DNA of 64,000 nt from Variovorax paradoxus (GCF_022009635.1 NZ_CP091716.1:449001-513000), one strand, 5' to 3'; positions 18,435 to 27,933 are shown, counted from the stretch's first letter. The notes: generated by a model not told the origin, from the letters alone. Numbers and translations are program-made.

Positions 18435-20178
18435 GGTGCTGCGTCGCACGCGGGCTGCCATCGGTGCGGCAGCAAGTCCTCGATCTGGCTGGCGCGCTGC
18501 GTCGGCAGGCGCTGCAGCACGTCGCGCAGGTAGGCCCAGGGTCGTGGCCGTTCAGGCGCGCCGACTGCACCAGGCTCATCACGATGGCCGCTCGCTGGCC
18601 GGCCAGTTCGCTGCCCACGAACATCCATGCCCGGCGACCCATCGCCCACGGTTTGATTTGGCGCTCCAGGTGGTTGTTGTCGATGGCGACCGCGCCGTCG
18701 TTCAGGTGGCGCGTCAGCGCGGTCCAGTGCCCCAGCGTGTAGTCGATGGCCTTGGCCGTCGGGCCGCCGTCGGCCACCAGCCTGCGCTCCAGTTGCAGCC
18801 AGTGCTTGAGCTCTTCCCACAGCGGCCTGGCGAGCTGCTGGCGTTGTGCCCGGCGATCATCGTCGCTGAGGTCTTGGAGCTGCGCCTCGACGCCATAGAT
18901 GCGCGCGAAGCGACGCACCGCCTCCAGGCCCACCACGCTGGTGCCGTCGTGCGTCAACTCTTCGAAGTTGCGGCGCGCGTGCGCGGCGCAGGCGGCGCCC
19001 AGGCGGTCCGGATACAGCCGGGGATCGACCACAGTCTCGTAGGCGCTGTAGCGGTCACTCAGCAGCGTGCCCGACCATCGTCTGCCGTGTCTCTCTCGGC
19101 CTCCCAGGAAGGCCAGCGGGTACTGCGCCCCGCGTCCCGGGCAGAACTCGTAGATCACCCCAGGCACCTTGTCGTGCCAGCTTCTGGCGTAGGCCCAGAC
19201 GTAGGCTCTTCGCGTCTTGCCCGCGCCTGGGTCCAGCAGGGACACGGGTGTCTCATCGGCGTGCAGCACCGCACAGCTGAGGATGAAGCGCCTGTGCGCC
19301 TCGTGCAGCGGCTGCAGCGCCGCGCCGGCCTGGCCGGTGATGGACGCCAGCGTGGAGCGCGGTGTGCACGCCGCTGCGGGCGTTGATGGTCGTTTGCCGG
19401 TAGTACGGCATGTGGTCCACGAAGCGGCTGATCAGCGTGTGCGCGACGAAGCCGCTGGCAGCGATACCGCCTTCGATGACCTCTGCCACGCTGGGCGCCT
19501 GGCGCAGCACCTGGCAGCAGCGGCAGGCCCACTTGCCATAGATGTGGCGGTGCACGAAGAACTCGGCCGGCACGATGTCCAGGCGCTCGCTGACCTCCTG
19601 GCCGATGCGCGTCATCGGGCGCCCGCAGCCGGGCTCCAGGCAGTCGGTGCGCTCGGGCTCGTGGTGGTGTTCGACACGGCGCAAGTGATCGGGAACGGGT
19701 TGCGGCGCGGCCGGCGCGAGGGCGCCTTGGTCGTTGTGTCCGAGGCTGCTGCGGCGGCCGCAGCCGCGGCGGCTTCACGCCGAAGCCGCTCGAGCTGCTC
19801 GCGCAGGCCCGCCTCGTCCTCGGCCAGCGTCTCCTCGAACAGGCGGCGCTGCTCGGCGTTCATGGCCTCGGACTTGGCGCCGAACTTCCAGCGCTTGAGC
19901 CTGGCCAGCTCGAAGGTGATCTTCTCGATCTTGGCCTCGCGCAGGGCGATCTCGCGGTCCTTGCGCTGCAGCAGCGCGTCGCGCTCGGCGAGCGCCTGGT
20001 CGCGCTGCGCAAGGACACGGCCATGCTCGGCCAGTTGCTGCTGCTGGTCTTGCACCCGCTGGAGCAGCTGAGCAACCAGCGCAGCTGTCTCGGCGGACAG
20101 TCCCGAAGGATTCGCTACAGGAAGATCACGCGCACCAAGCATGCGTTGAATGATGCCAGTGCACGCCGATGCCAACAT
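18431..20178 (-). pseudogene. tnpC: IS66-family transposase TnpC, frameshifted
   Basis: The full-length IS66 transposase can be read only across several frames. The N-terminal coiled coil and ARLKRWKFGAKSE lie in one frame. PGCGRPMTRIGQEVSERLDIVPAEFFVHRHIYGKWACRCC and RFVDHMPYYRQ follow in a second. HADETPVSLLDPG, LLSDRYSAYE and AIDNNHLERQIKPWAMGRRAW are in a third, and NGHDPWAYLRDVLQRLPT closes it in yet another. Breaks lie near 19680, 19370 and 18545. The start ATG is at 20178. Indels in GC-rich runs could be base-calling errors, but as given it is not translatable. Confidence 0.85.
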
Positions 20179-20234
20179 CGGCACATCCCCCGTCAACGCT
20201 TGGGGCAGGTGGCGTTGGCGTTGGCGCCGGCTCC

Positions 20235-20573
20235 TCAGGCTCGCGTGATGACGCTCAGCTCGGGAAGCCGCTGCCAGGGCAGGCCCAGGACCAAGGCGTC
20301 GAACTGCGCAGGTGTGAGCGACAGCAAAGGCGTCGCATCGGTCGTGCTGGGCCAGACGAAGCGCCCCGCGTTGAGCCGGCGCGCCGCGCACCACACGCCG
20401 AAGCCGTCGTGCACCAGCAGCTTGACACGCGTGCCGCGGGCGTTCGCGAACAGGTAGCCATGGTGCGCCTGCGCTGCGCCGAAGACTTGCACAACGCGCG
20501 CCAACAGGCGCTCGGCGCCGGCGCGCATGTCGATAGGGTCTGCGGCCAGCCACATCGCGTCGATGCGGATCAT
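20235..20573 (-). CDS. tnpB: IS66-family accessory protein TnpB
   Basis: This 112-residue TnpB has the family hallmarks MRAGAERLLARVVQVFGA, HHGYLFANARGTRVKLLVHDGFGVWCAARRLNAGRFVWP. The start at 20573 overlaps the tnpA stop as ATGA. TnpB is required for IS66 transposition in studied members, with an unclear biochemical role. It is intact here. Confidence 0.93.
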   Translation of the reverse strand: MIRIDAMWLAADPIDMRAGAERLLARVVQVFGAAQAHHGYLFANARGTRVKLLVHDGFGVWCAARRLNAGRFVWPSTTDATPLLSLTPAQFDALVLGLPWQRLPELSVITRA

Positions 20574-20971
20574 CGAAGCAACTCGCGCATCCAGGCCGCG
20601 CACTCGCTTGCGGCGCTCGCCGGCCAGGTCACGGTGACCGCGATCGGCCCACGTCGCAGCTCGATGCGAACGTCCGGGCTATGAGCCGGCTGCACTGGTG
20701 GCGGCAAGCTGACCGGGACGAACACTGTCTTGGCTTCTTGCGCCTTGGGGCCCTCGACGGTGGTCGCGCTGACGACGGTGGTTGCCGAGTTCATCTCTGC
20801 GTCGCGAACCCATCGGCGCAGCAGATTCGCGTTGACGCCGTGGGCCATTGCCACCGCCGCCATCGACATGCCCGGCTGCATGCAGCTGGCCACAGCGTTT
20901 GCCTTGAATTCGTCGCTGTGAATGCGACGTCGCCGGCGTGTGCCGGCTTGCTGATCGGGGATAGTGCTCAC
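20570..20971 (-). CDS. tnpA: IS66-family TnpA (helix-turn-helix protein)
   Basis: This 133-residue protein has an N-terminal helix-turn-helix (IHSDEFKANAVASCMQPGMS, VAMAHGVNANLLRRWVRD) and a variable C-terminus ending CAAWMRELLR. It is the first gene of the IS66 operon and is followed by tnpB with a 4-base overlap. It probably binds the element ends. It is intact. Confidence 0.9.
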   Translation of the reverse strand: MSTIPDQQAGTRRRRRIHSDEFKANAVASCMQPGMSMAAVAMAHGVNANLLRRWVRDAEMNSATTVVSATTVEGPKAQEAKTVFVPVSLPPPVQPAHSPDVRIELRRGPIAVTVTWPASAASECAAWMRELLR

Positions 20972-21059
20972 GTGTCCACCAAGAGTTGTTGATGGGGACT
21001 AGGCTCCTATGCTCCGAGCAGGCTTTCAAGATGGTTGGACTGGACGCTCACCCCTCAGC

Positions 21060-21412
21060 TCGCAAGCGCACGGGTTGAGCGCGACTACGACGCGCGCATT
21101 CGAAAGATTGTCGAACGCATGCTTGGCGACGGTGACATGCTCAGCAGCCCTGAGGACATGGCGGCTTTAGCTGGGTTGTCACGCGCGCAGTTCTTCAGGC
21201 TTTTCAAGAAGTCGACCGGACTGCCGCCCACCTTGTTTCTGAGCATGTTGAAGATGGAAGCGAGCCTGCAGAAGGTTGCTCAGCGCGACATCTCCCTGCA
21301 GGACATTGCCTTTGACCTGGGATTCGATACGGCTGGAAACTTCACGCGCTTCTTCGTTGGGATGCAGGGTTTTGCGCCCAGCAAATACCGCAAACTTCTC
21401 GAGGTCGTTTGA
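21060..21412 (+). pseudogene. AraC-family regulator, C-terminal DNA-binding piece
   Basis: This piece holds the double helix-turn-helix domain: EDMAALAGLSRAQFFRLFKKSTGLPP for the first and ISLQDIAFDLGFDTAGNFTRFF for the second, ending FAPSKYRKL. It is severed from its sensor domain by the IS66-family element and joins it in frame when the element is removed. A downstream internal start (21035 region) lies within the IS end, so a free DNA-binding fragment could be made, but this is speculative. Confidence 0.92.
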
Positions 21413-21532
21413 AGACATCTCGCGGGCGCTCTCCCCTCCGTTTGAATGGGATTGCCTGAGCGAAGGTTCGGCCACTGACGCCCACACTTGGAGCGCCAGT
21501 GCGTGGTTTGCCAACTGGAAGAGCTGAAAGGC

Positions 21533-21892
21533 CTACTTCCACTCCACCAGAATTTCTCGGTAGTCCTCGGTCCCGACGTTCTTTGCTTTGTGTTTTGCTG
21601 GTACTTTGACACCCTTGCCAATCTCCGACATCACCTCAATGGTGCCGTCTTGGACTTTGAGCTCAAAGATGCCGTTGGTGGGAACCGGGAACAGGCCCAC
21701 GTCGTTCCCATGCTCGTCGTAGATTTGAAGAGGCGCCCCCTGGACTGCGAACCACATGTACGAATGGTCATGCGTGTGAACAGGGGTCTCTTCGCCTGCG
21801 GGCAGAACAAAGTCCCAAACGATGATTTTGTCGTTCTCAAAGAGCTTCCTGCTTCCGACTCCGGCCTCTTTGCTCGCTTGCGTTGTCTCCAT
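21533..21892 (-). CDS. small cupin-domain protein
   Basis: This 119-residue single-cupin protein contains the first cupin motif VHTHDHSYMWFAVQGAPLQIYDEHG, with two His and a later Glu for metal binding. A second, weaker motif is KVPAKHKAKNVGTEDYREILVEW. Such stand-alone cupins bind a metal and a small acid, or act as sensors or isomerases. It is convergent with the AraC C-terminal piece. Catalytic role is unassigned. Confidence 0.8.
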   Translation of the reverse strand: METTQASKEAGVGSRKLFENDKIIVWDFVLPAGEETPVHTHDHSYMWFAVQGAPLQIYDEHGNDVGLFPVPTNGIFELKVQDGTIEVMSEIGKGVKVPAKHKAKNVGTEDYREILVEWK

Positions 21893-22116
21893 GATTCTGT
21901 CTCGCTAAAAACGGCTAATAGCCAAGTTTCAGTACGGCACGATGGCCTCCATCTCAGAGTCGCTATCGGCGCATCGGGTGGCAACGCGCGAACCGGGACT
22001 CCGAATCTGAATCTTGGCGCACGAGCACGGAAAGCGCTTATCCAAACCCCTCGCTCCTTGTCGCCCAGGCTCAGGACTTATCGATACGTCTCATGAAATG
22101 ACTTGGTAGTCGACGA

Positions 22117-22218
22117 GGGTGGCGCGTTGGTCAACATACCGACGAAGTCTTGAAGTCGATGCTTGGCATTCCGGTCGAGAAGTTGGCAGAGCTTCGAGCT
22201 CGAGGCATCATCGGATAG
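22117..22218 (+). pseudogene. C-terminal tail of a CaiB/BaiF CoA-transferase
   Basis: About 30 residues read GQHTDEVLKSMLGIPVEKLA then ELRARGIIG and a TAG stop at 22216. This is the conserved ending of class III (CaiB/BaiF) CoA-transferases. Nothing upstream continues the protein, so it is an orphan remnant. The 264 bases after it, up to 22482, show no gene I can support. Confidence 0.7.
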
Positions 22219-22482
22219 CGCGGCGCCACGTCAAGTCGGCGAGCGCGCGAGTGCTCAGGGGCGTCCACTAGATCCCGGCAGGTCTTCGATGTTCCCGGAG
22301 TCGTACCATATTGCTGCTCCGCAGACGTTGGTGACGATGGACATCGCGACCGTCGGCCTACCGATGGAGTTCCGCCAGAGGGCGAATCAACAGTGCTCCG
22401 GGCGTGCCAACTGGACTTCGGCTAAACAATATCCCCGATAAATAGGCTGGTCCGCGGCGGCGGCGCCGCGCGCACAACGCAG

Positions 22483-23027
22483 CTACCGAGTTGCTTCGGC
22501 TAGGGCGCGTTTGATCCACTCTCTGTTGAAGCGGATGCAGTAAACAGGAGTGCCAGGCTGGAATCGCCAGCCCTCAGAGAGAGGACCGACGTCGACCGCG
22601 TCGTAGCCGAACTGATTGTGAAGATCTGCGACGATCTTCTTCGCCTCCGCGTCGTCGCCGCAAAAAGGCAGAGCGCGCCGGCGGGCTCACCATCGCGATC
22701 GAAGTGCGGCATAAGGATCGCGTTGAACGCCTTGACAACCTTCGACCTGGGAAGGTGATTCGCCAACAGCTCGCTGCTGGTCGTTTTCTCGTCTTCAAGC
22801 TCCGGCATTCCAGCGTCGCGATCCGAATAGTAGTTGTTCGTGTCGATGACAATCTTGCCGACCAGCGGCTCCACCGGAACGGCTTGGTAATGTTTCATGG
22901 GGATAGCGACGACAACGATGTCGCCGAACGTGGCCGCTTCGTCGATAGTGCCAATCTCACACCCAATCACTCCGCGATCACTAAACAGGGTCTGCGGGCC
23001 CCGTGAATTGCTGAGCATGACCGTGTT
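22483..23027 (-). pseudogene. NADP-dependent F420-reductase-like oxidoreductase, truncated and frameshifted
   Basis: A Rossmann protein of the F420-dependent NADP reductase-like family is readable from TVMLSNSRGPQTL through GDIVVVAIPMKHYQ, DTNNYY and KVVKAFNAIL. The first about 25 residues with the GxGxxG motif are missing. One frameshift in a T-run near 22665 separates it from the ending DDAEAKKIVADLHNQFGYDA and FQPGTPVYCIRFN, with a TAG stop at 22483-22485. It cannot be functional as it stands. Confidence 0.75.
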
Positions 23028-23098
23028 TTCTCGGATGTCAAAGAAAAAGTTCGGTACCGTGGTACTCTCAACCATCACTGTTGGATAGGAGACGGACC

Positions 23099-23422
23099 AT
23101 GGCGACACGTCTCGGCGAGAAGCTGCATGAGTTGCGTAAGCAGCGCGGGCTGACGCTCGAAAAGTTGGCTGAGCTTGCAGGGCTCAGTAAGAGTTACCTC
23201 TGGGAACTTGAAAACCGCGAATCCCAGCGACCTTCGGCAGAAAAGCTCACGGCATTGGCCGACGCACTGGGTGTTGCGGCTGCTTACTTTCTAGAAGAGG
23301 ATGTACGCGCCCCAGAAGAGCGTCATCTAGACGAGGCTTTTTTCCGCGGCTATCAGAAGCTCGAGCCCGATGCGAAAGAGCAGCTTCGCAAAATACTGAG
23401 CACCTTCAAGAAGAACTCGTAA
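23099..23422 (+). CDS. XRE-family regulator/antitoxin-like protein
   Basis: This 107-residue protein has an N-terminal XRE helix-turn-helix (residues about 5-60: LGEKLHELRKQRGLTLEKLA, SKSYLWELENRESQRPS) and a short helical C-terminus (FFRGYQKLEPDAKEQLRKIL). The ATG at 23099 has AGGAG 6-10 bases upstream. Its stop overlaps the start of the ImmA-type peptidase as TAATG, so the two are translationally coupled. A truncated close relative sits at 7185-7412. Such pairs act as stress-regulated repressor/protease or toxin-antitoxin-like modules; the outcome here is unknown. Confidence 0.88.
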   Translation: MATRLGEKLHELRKQRGLTLEKLAELAGLSKSYLWELENRESQRPSAEKLTALADALGVAAAYFLEEDVRAPEERHLDEAFFRGYQKLEPDAKEQLRKILSTFKKNS

Positions 23423-24288
23423 TGACGGAGGTCTGGACACCGCAACGCGCAGCCAACCGGCTGGCGAAACTGGCCGAGGTGTTCAGCGCCGCACACGGCG
23501 TGGATCGTTTTCCGGTGGATGTGCCGTCGCTCGCGATGGAGGCAGCCCGCATCTTCGGATGGTCAGATCCCATTACCCAAGTGCAGGCAGCGAACATCAA
23601 GGGCTTTGACGGTGCGCTGTTCCCTGGCGATGGGCGAAAGGAGTGGCTGCTGCTCTACAACGAAGCGGTATCTTCACCTGGACGCGTGCGCTTCACGCAG
23701 GCCCATGAGCTTGGGCACTACATCCTGCACCGGCAACTCAGGGAGTCGTTCCAATGCAGCGACGCCGACATGCTGAACTGGTCGAAGGACGACAAGGACA
23801 TTGAAGGCCAGGCCGACCTGTTCGCTTCGTACCTGCTGATGCCGCTCGATGACTACCGCAAGCAGGTCACTGCCGCCGTCGATCTAGACTTGCTTGGGCA
23901 TTGCGCCGATCGCTATGGCGTGTCGCTGACGGCGGCGATCCTGAAGTGGTTGCAGTACACGGATGAGAAGGCCGTGCTCGTGATGTCCAACGATGGCTTC
24001 ATCAACTGGGCATGGTCGAGCGAGCCGGCGGCCAAGGCCGGCGCTTTCTTCCGGACACGCAACAACGTGATTCCGGTGCCGGATGGAGCGCTCGCCGCCG
24101 ACGCAGACATCAAGCACGACCGGCCAGGCACTCAAGTCCCCGCATCAATCTGGTTTCCGCATGCCAGGGCAGATACCCCCCTACGCGAGATGAAAGTTCA
24201 TGCGGAGCAATACGGCGTCGTGTTGAGTTTGCTCCATCTGCCGCGTTCAGCATATGTCTGGCCGCCATGGGCGGAAAAGGAACGGTAG
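23422..24288 (+). CDS. ImmA/IrrE-family metallo-endopeptidase
   Basis: This 288-residue protein has the zinc-peptidase motif HELGH at residues 95-99 (AHELGHYILH) and a downstream IEGQADLFASYLLMP carrying the third ligand. Family members cleave cognate XRE repressors or act as toxins in XRE/ImmA modules. It is coupled to the XRE gene. The C-terminal 100 residues are less conserved. No frameshift or truncation is seen although neighbours on both sides are broken. Confidence 0.88.
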   Translation: MTEVWTPQRAANRLAKLAEVFSAAHGVDRFPVDVPSLAMEAARIFGWSDPITQVQAANIKGFDGALFPGDGRKEWLLLYNEAVSSPGRVRFTQAHELGHYILHRQLRESFQCSDADMLNWSKDDKDIEGQADLFASYLLMPLDDYRKQVTAAVDLDLLGHCADRYGVSLTAAILKWLQYTDEKAVLVMSNDGFINWAWSSEPAAKAGAFFRTRNNVIPVPDGALAADADIKHDRPGTQVPASIWFPHARADTPLREMKVHAEQYGVVLSLLHLPRSAYVWPPWAEKER

Positions 24289-24453
24289 AACGTATATGAC
24301 AGCATTGGTGTTGTCGGGGCGGGTTGAACTTTGACCCACCGGGAATGCTTACTTGAATATATTCCGCCCTCAACCGTTGGCAAGCAACGGTTGCAATAGG
24401 AGCCTACATGACGCTCCAATCGGATCGCCCTCTGATGACGGGGATTTAACGCG

Positions 24454-24561
24454 TCAAGCCCAGTAGGGAACGTACTCGGCGAACTTCTTGCCTGCACCGG
24501 CGTCTTTGCGCTTGATGCGCCCTGCCCCGACCGCATCGCTGATCAGATTGGTGATCTGATT
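24454..24561 (-). pseudogene. C-terminal remnant of an unknown gene, cut by IS1071-like element
   Basis: Thirty-five codons read NQITNLISDAVGAGRIK, then KKFAEYVPYWA and a TGA stop at 24454-24456. The frame is severed at 24561, exactly at the left end of the IS1071-like element. I do not recognise the family. Between the ImmA gene and this remnant (24289-24453) nothing supportable is seen. Confidence 0.5.
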
Positions 24562-27500
24562 GGTGTCCCCTTGATTTCAGTGCAAAAAGTGACGGTTCCG
24601 ATCGCCAGTAGCGGCGCGGCTCTGGTTTTATAAGTTGTTGATTTCAAAAGGATTGCTGTTCACTGCGGCGGGGCGTATCTTTGGCTGCTTTCCGATCCAA
24701 GAGGAGCAGCGGCGATGCAAGGCTGGCAGACATCGTACTTGGGCCTGCGCGACCTCCCGCGTGAACTTACCGAGTTCGAGCTCCAGGCCTTCTTCAGCTT
24801 CAGTCGCGGCGAGCTTGAGCTGATCGCACGGCGGCGGGGCGACAACCACAAGTTGGGGCTGGCGCTGCACATCGGCTTTGTGCGCATGAGCGGCCGGCCA
24901 CTGAACAGCGTGCGCGCGGTGCCAGCGTTGTTGCTGCGTCACCTGGGCCAGATGTTGGACCTCGAGGCGCCAGACCTTGCGTCGCTGCGTGCACTGTACG
25001 CCCGCGGCCGCACCCTGTTCGATCACCAGCAGCAGGCCTGCGAGGTACTGGGCTTCGCCTGGATGACTGAGCACCAGCGCCGCGCGTTGGTACGGATCCT
25101 GCGCGATGAGGTGGCGCACAGCGCCGACCGCGAACGGCTGCTCCTGCATGCCCGGCATTGGCTCTACGAACACCGGCTGCTCATCGTGCACGACCGCGTC
25201 ATCCGCGGCCTGGTGGCGGCGGCACTGACCGAGCTCGAGGCCGTCACGGCCCAGTCCATCCGAGCCGCGGCATTGGCCGTCACCTTGAAGCGTTGGTCGT
25301 TGGCATTGGACTGCACCCGAGCGGACGGTCAGCACTGCCAGAGCTGGCTGTGGAGCGCACCGGCCAAGCACTCCACACGCCAGATCGCCGAGGTGCTCGA
25401 GCGCATCGCGTTCCTGACGGAGTTGGGCATCGATCAACACTTGGGTGATCTCAACGACGTGTTGGTGCGCCGCTATGCGCGGCGCATGGCCAGCAGGCCG
25501 CCCTCGGTCAGCGCCCGGATCAAGGAGCCGGCGCGCACGCTCGAGATGGCCTGCTTCCTGCGTTACTGCCTGCTGACAGCCACCGACCAGCTCATCCTCA
25601 TGTTCCAGCGCCGCGTTGCCGACTTGTGGCGGCACTGCGCCGACGGCGTGAGCGCCACTGTCGACTGGGCCCAGCAGTACCAGCAGTTGCTTCGGGAGCT
25701 GGCCGATCTTGTGGCGCAGGAGACCGTACCGGATGTCGAACTGCGCGCGCGCCTGAGAGATCTGGTCGCGGCCAAGCGTGCCAGGCGCGCACCCAGTCGG
25801 GCGTCGGTCATCCGCCAGCACCTGATCGACGCCAATGCACCGGTGCGCTCGCTGCTGGTGGCCGTGAGCGGGCTGTCCTGGCAGGCCACAGGCGAGCATC
25901 CGGTCCTGGACGCGCTGGACAAGCTGCGCGCCCAGTACGCGGCCGGCACCAAGAGCCTGCCGGCCGAGGTCACGGCGCCGCGCCTGGGCCCGGCATGGCG
26001 AGAAGCCATTGCCGACCTTGACCGCGACCGTGCCTTGCGGGCGCTGGAAGTCGCCACCTTGTTCGCCCTGCGCCGAGCGCTGCGCAACGGCTCGGTCTGG
26101 ATTGAGCATTCCCTGAGCTTCCGCGGCCGCGAGCGGCTGTTCCTGCCCGACGAGCGCTGGAAAGCTGAGGCCCGGCGGCACTACGCCCGGCTGCAACTGC
26201 CGGCCAAGGCGAGCGACTTCCTCGCGCCGCTGCTTGCACGCGTTCGCGCCGGCGTCGACGCGGTGGCTGCCGCCACGCGCGCAGGATTGCTGCGCGTGGA
26301 TGATGAACTGCACCTGGCGCCGCTGGCCGCCGACGAAGAAGATCCGCAAGTCACCAAGTTGCGCACGCGACTCGACCAGCGCATCGGCGAGGTGCAGTTG
26401 CCCGAGGTCATCCTGGCCGTGGATGCGCAGGTGCGCTTCAGCTGGATCATGCTCGGGCGCGAGCCAAGATCAGGCCAGGAACTGCTGATGGTCTACGCCG
26501 GCATCCTGGCGCACGGCACGAGCCTGACGGCTGCAGAATGCGCGCGCATGATCCCGCAACTGTCGGCCACCAGCATCCGCCAAGCCATGCGCTGGGCGGG
26601 CGATGAGCGACGCCTGGCGCTGGCCTGCCAGGCGGTGCTGGAGTTCATGCAGCGCCATGCCATCGCGACGACCTGGGGCCGCGCAGATCTGGCCTCGTCG
26701 GACATGATGAGCCTGGAGACCAGCCGCCGCGTATGGCAGGCACGCCAGGATCCACGGCGTCAGACAGCTTCCATCGGCGTGTACAGCCACGTGCGCGATC
26801 GCTGGGGAATCTTCCACGCCCAGCCGATCGTGCTCAACGAGCGGCAGGCCGGTGCGGCGATCGAAGGGGTCGTGCGGCAGGAACGCATCGAGACGTCCCA
26901 GCTCGCCGTCGACACGCACGGCTACACCGACTTCGCGATGGCGCTGTCGCGTCTGCTGGGCTTCGATCTGTGCCCGCGGCTGCGCGAACTGCGGCAACGC
27001 CACCTGTTCGTGCCTCGAGGAATGAAGATCCCCGAAGAGATTGCCGCCGTGTGCGAGGCTAGCGTTGACACGGCACTGATCGAAACCCATTGGGACAACC
27101 TGGTGCATCTGGCTGCGTCGGTGATGTCGGGCCATGCCAGCGCGGTGGCGGCGCTGGCCAGGTTCGGGTCGGCGGCCAGGGGAGACCCGATCTACGACGC
27201 CGGTGTGCAGCTGGGCAAGCTGCTCAGGACGGCCTTCCTGGCGGACTACTTCGTCAACGCCGGCTTCCGCAGGGAACTGCGCCGGGTTCTCAACCGGGGC
27301 GAGGCGGTGAACGCGCTCAAGCGCGCCATCTACACCGGCCGTGTTGGGCCGGCCCAGGCCCGCCGATCCGACGAGATGCAGGCGGTGGCCGACGCCTTGA
27401 GCCTGCTGGCCAACATCGTGATGGCGTGGAACACGGCGCAGATGCAGTCGGTGCTGGATCGTTGGGCCAACAGGCGCCAGATCGTGCCGCCGGAGCTGAC

Positions 27501-27780
27501 TGGGCGCATCGCGCCGACCCGCCTTGAGGGCATCAACCTGCGCGGCGTCTTCCGCTTCCCACTGGAGCGCTACGCGGGGCAGATCCTGCCGTCGCAAACT
27601 GCGGCGAAAACAAGCACCAGCGGCTGAAATCAACCCAACATTGGTGCGGGCTGCAGCCTGATTGGAGGACCAACAGAAACCCATTGTCTGACAAGCACTT
27701 GCGCGTGACGAACCGCCAGAACCCGCGCCAACGCTCGTCGGTCGAACCGTCACTTTTTGCACTGAAATCAAGGAGACCCC
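24562..27780 (+). mobile_element. IS1071-like element, copy A
   Basis: This 3219-bp Tn3-family element has only a transposase gene and no resolvase, as in IS1071. The ends read GGTGTCCCCTTGATTTCAG on the left and, on the opposite strand, GGGGTCTCCTTGATTTCAG on the right. Identity continues through GTGCAAAAAGTGACGGTTC and similarity extends further inward. The flanking five bases differ, so there is no simple target duplication. The transposase is intact, making this the copy likely to supply activity. Confidence 0.87.
24715..27627 (+). CDS. tnpA: IS1071-type Tn3-family transposase
   Basis: This 970-residue transposase matches the known length of the IS1071 protein. It has the N-terminal MQGWQTSYLGLRDLP end-binding region. 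The catalytic half carries TASIGVYSHVRDRWG, QLAVDTHGYTDFAMALSRLLGFDLCPRL and NRGEAVNALKRAIYTGRVG, in place of the canonical Tn3 wording, and ends NLRGVFRFPLERYAGQILP. It is uninterrupted, unlike the copy at 59529-62440. GGAG lies 5-9 bases before the ATG. Confidence 0.92.
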   Translation: MQGWQTSYLGLRDLPRELTEFELQAFFSFSRGELELIARRRGDNHKLGLALHIGFVRMSGRPLNSVRAVPALLLRHLGQMLDLEAPDLASLRALYARGRTLFDHQQQACEVLGFAWMTEHQRRALVRILRDEVAHSADRERLLLHARHWLYEHRLLIVHDRVIRGLVAAALTELEAVTAQSIRAAALAVTLKRWSLALDCTRADGQHCQSWLWSAPAKHSTRQIAEVLERIAFLTELGIDQHLGDLNDVLVRRYARRMASRPPSVSARIKEPARTLEMACFLRYCLLTATDQLILMFQRRVADLWRHCADGVSATVDWAQQYQQLLRELADLVAQETVPDVELRARLRDLVAAKRARRAPSRASVIRQHLIDANAPVRSLLVAVSGLSWQATGEHPVLDALDKLRAQYAAGTKSLPAEVTAPRLGPAWREAIADLDRDRALRALEVATLFALRRALRNGSVWIEHSLSFRGRERLFLPDERWKAEARRHYARLQLPAKASDFLAPLLARVRAGVDAVAAATRAGLLRVDDELHLAPLAADEEDPQVTKLRTRLDQRIGEVQLPEVILAVDAQVRFSWIMLGREPRSGQELLMVYAGILAHGTSLTAAECARMIPQLSATSIRQAMRWAGDERRLALACQAVLEFMQRHAIATTWGRADLASSDMMSLETSRRVWQARQDPRRQTASIGVYSHVRDRWGIFHAQPIVLNERQAGAAIEGVVRQERIETSQLAVDTHGYTDFAMALSRLLGFDLCPRLRELRQRHLFVPRGMKIPEEIAAVCEASVDTALIETHWDNLVHLAASVMSGHASAVAALARFGSAARGDPIYDAGVQLGKLLRTAFLADYFVNAGFRRELRRVLNRGEAVNALKRAIYTGRVGPAQARRSDEMQAVADALSLLANIVMAWNTAQMQSVLDRWANRRQIVPPELTGRIAPTRLEGINLRGVFRFPLERYAGQILPSQTAAKTSTSG

Positions 27781-27933
27781 TGGGACAGGACCAATACGAT
27801 GGCTTCATGCTGGTCGTCGAACGCAACGGCGGCAAGCTCGGTGGCGTGCCCGTGCAGATCATCAAGGAAGATTCGCAGCTCAAGCCGGATGTCGCCACGC
27901 AGATCGTCCAGCGCCTGATCGAGCGAGGCGGTA
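27781..27933 (+). pseudogene. remnant of an ABC substrate-binding protein (LivK type)
   Basis: About 50 residues starting at the IS edge read YDGFMLVVERNGGKLGGVPV, then KEDSQLKPDVATQIVQRLI, a stretch typical of periplasmic-binding-protein-6 proteins. Both ends are missing: the IS cuts the left, and the right stops before the livF stop codon on the other strand. It is not the same paralogue as the two intact LivK genes in the cargo. It shows that the cargo edge was made by deletion. Confidence 0.75.

Larger units (their letters stand above)
17890..21051 (-). mobile_element. IS66-family element with perfect 8-bp target duplication
   Basis: This 3162-bp element carries tnpA, tnpB and tnpC genes plus one extra gene, all on the minus strand. 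Its ends share GTGAGCGTCCAGTCC followed, after one mismatch, by ACCATCTTGA as inverted repeats. CCCTCAGC lies directly outside both ends (17882-17889 and 21052-21059), the 8-bp duplication expected for IS66. The tnpC gene carries frameshifts, so this copy may be immobile. Confidence 0.95.

Noticed and set aside
22163..22441. 92-codon plus-strand frame after the CaiB/BaiF remnant
   Set aside because: It overlaps the remnant in another frame and has no family signature or ribosome site.
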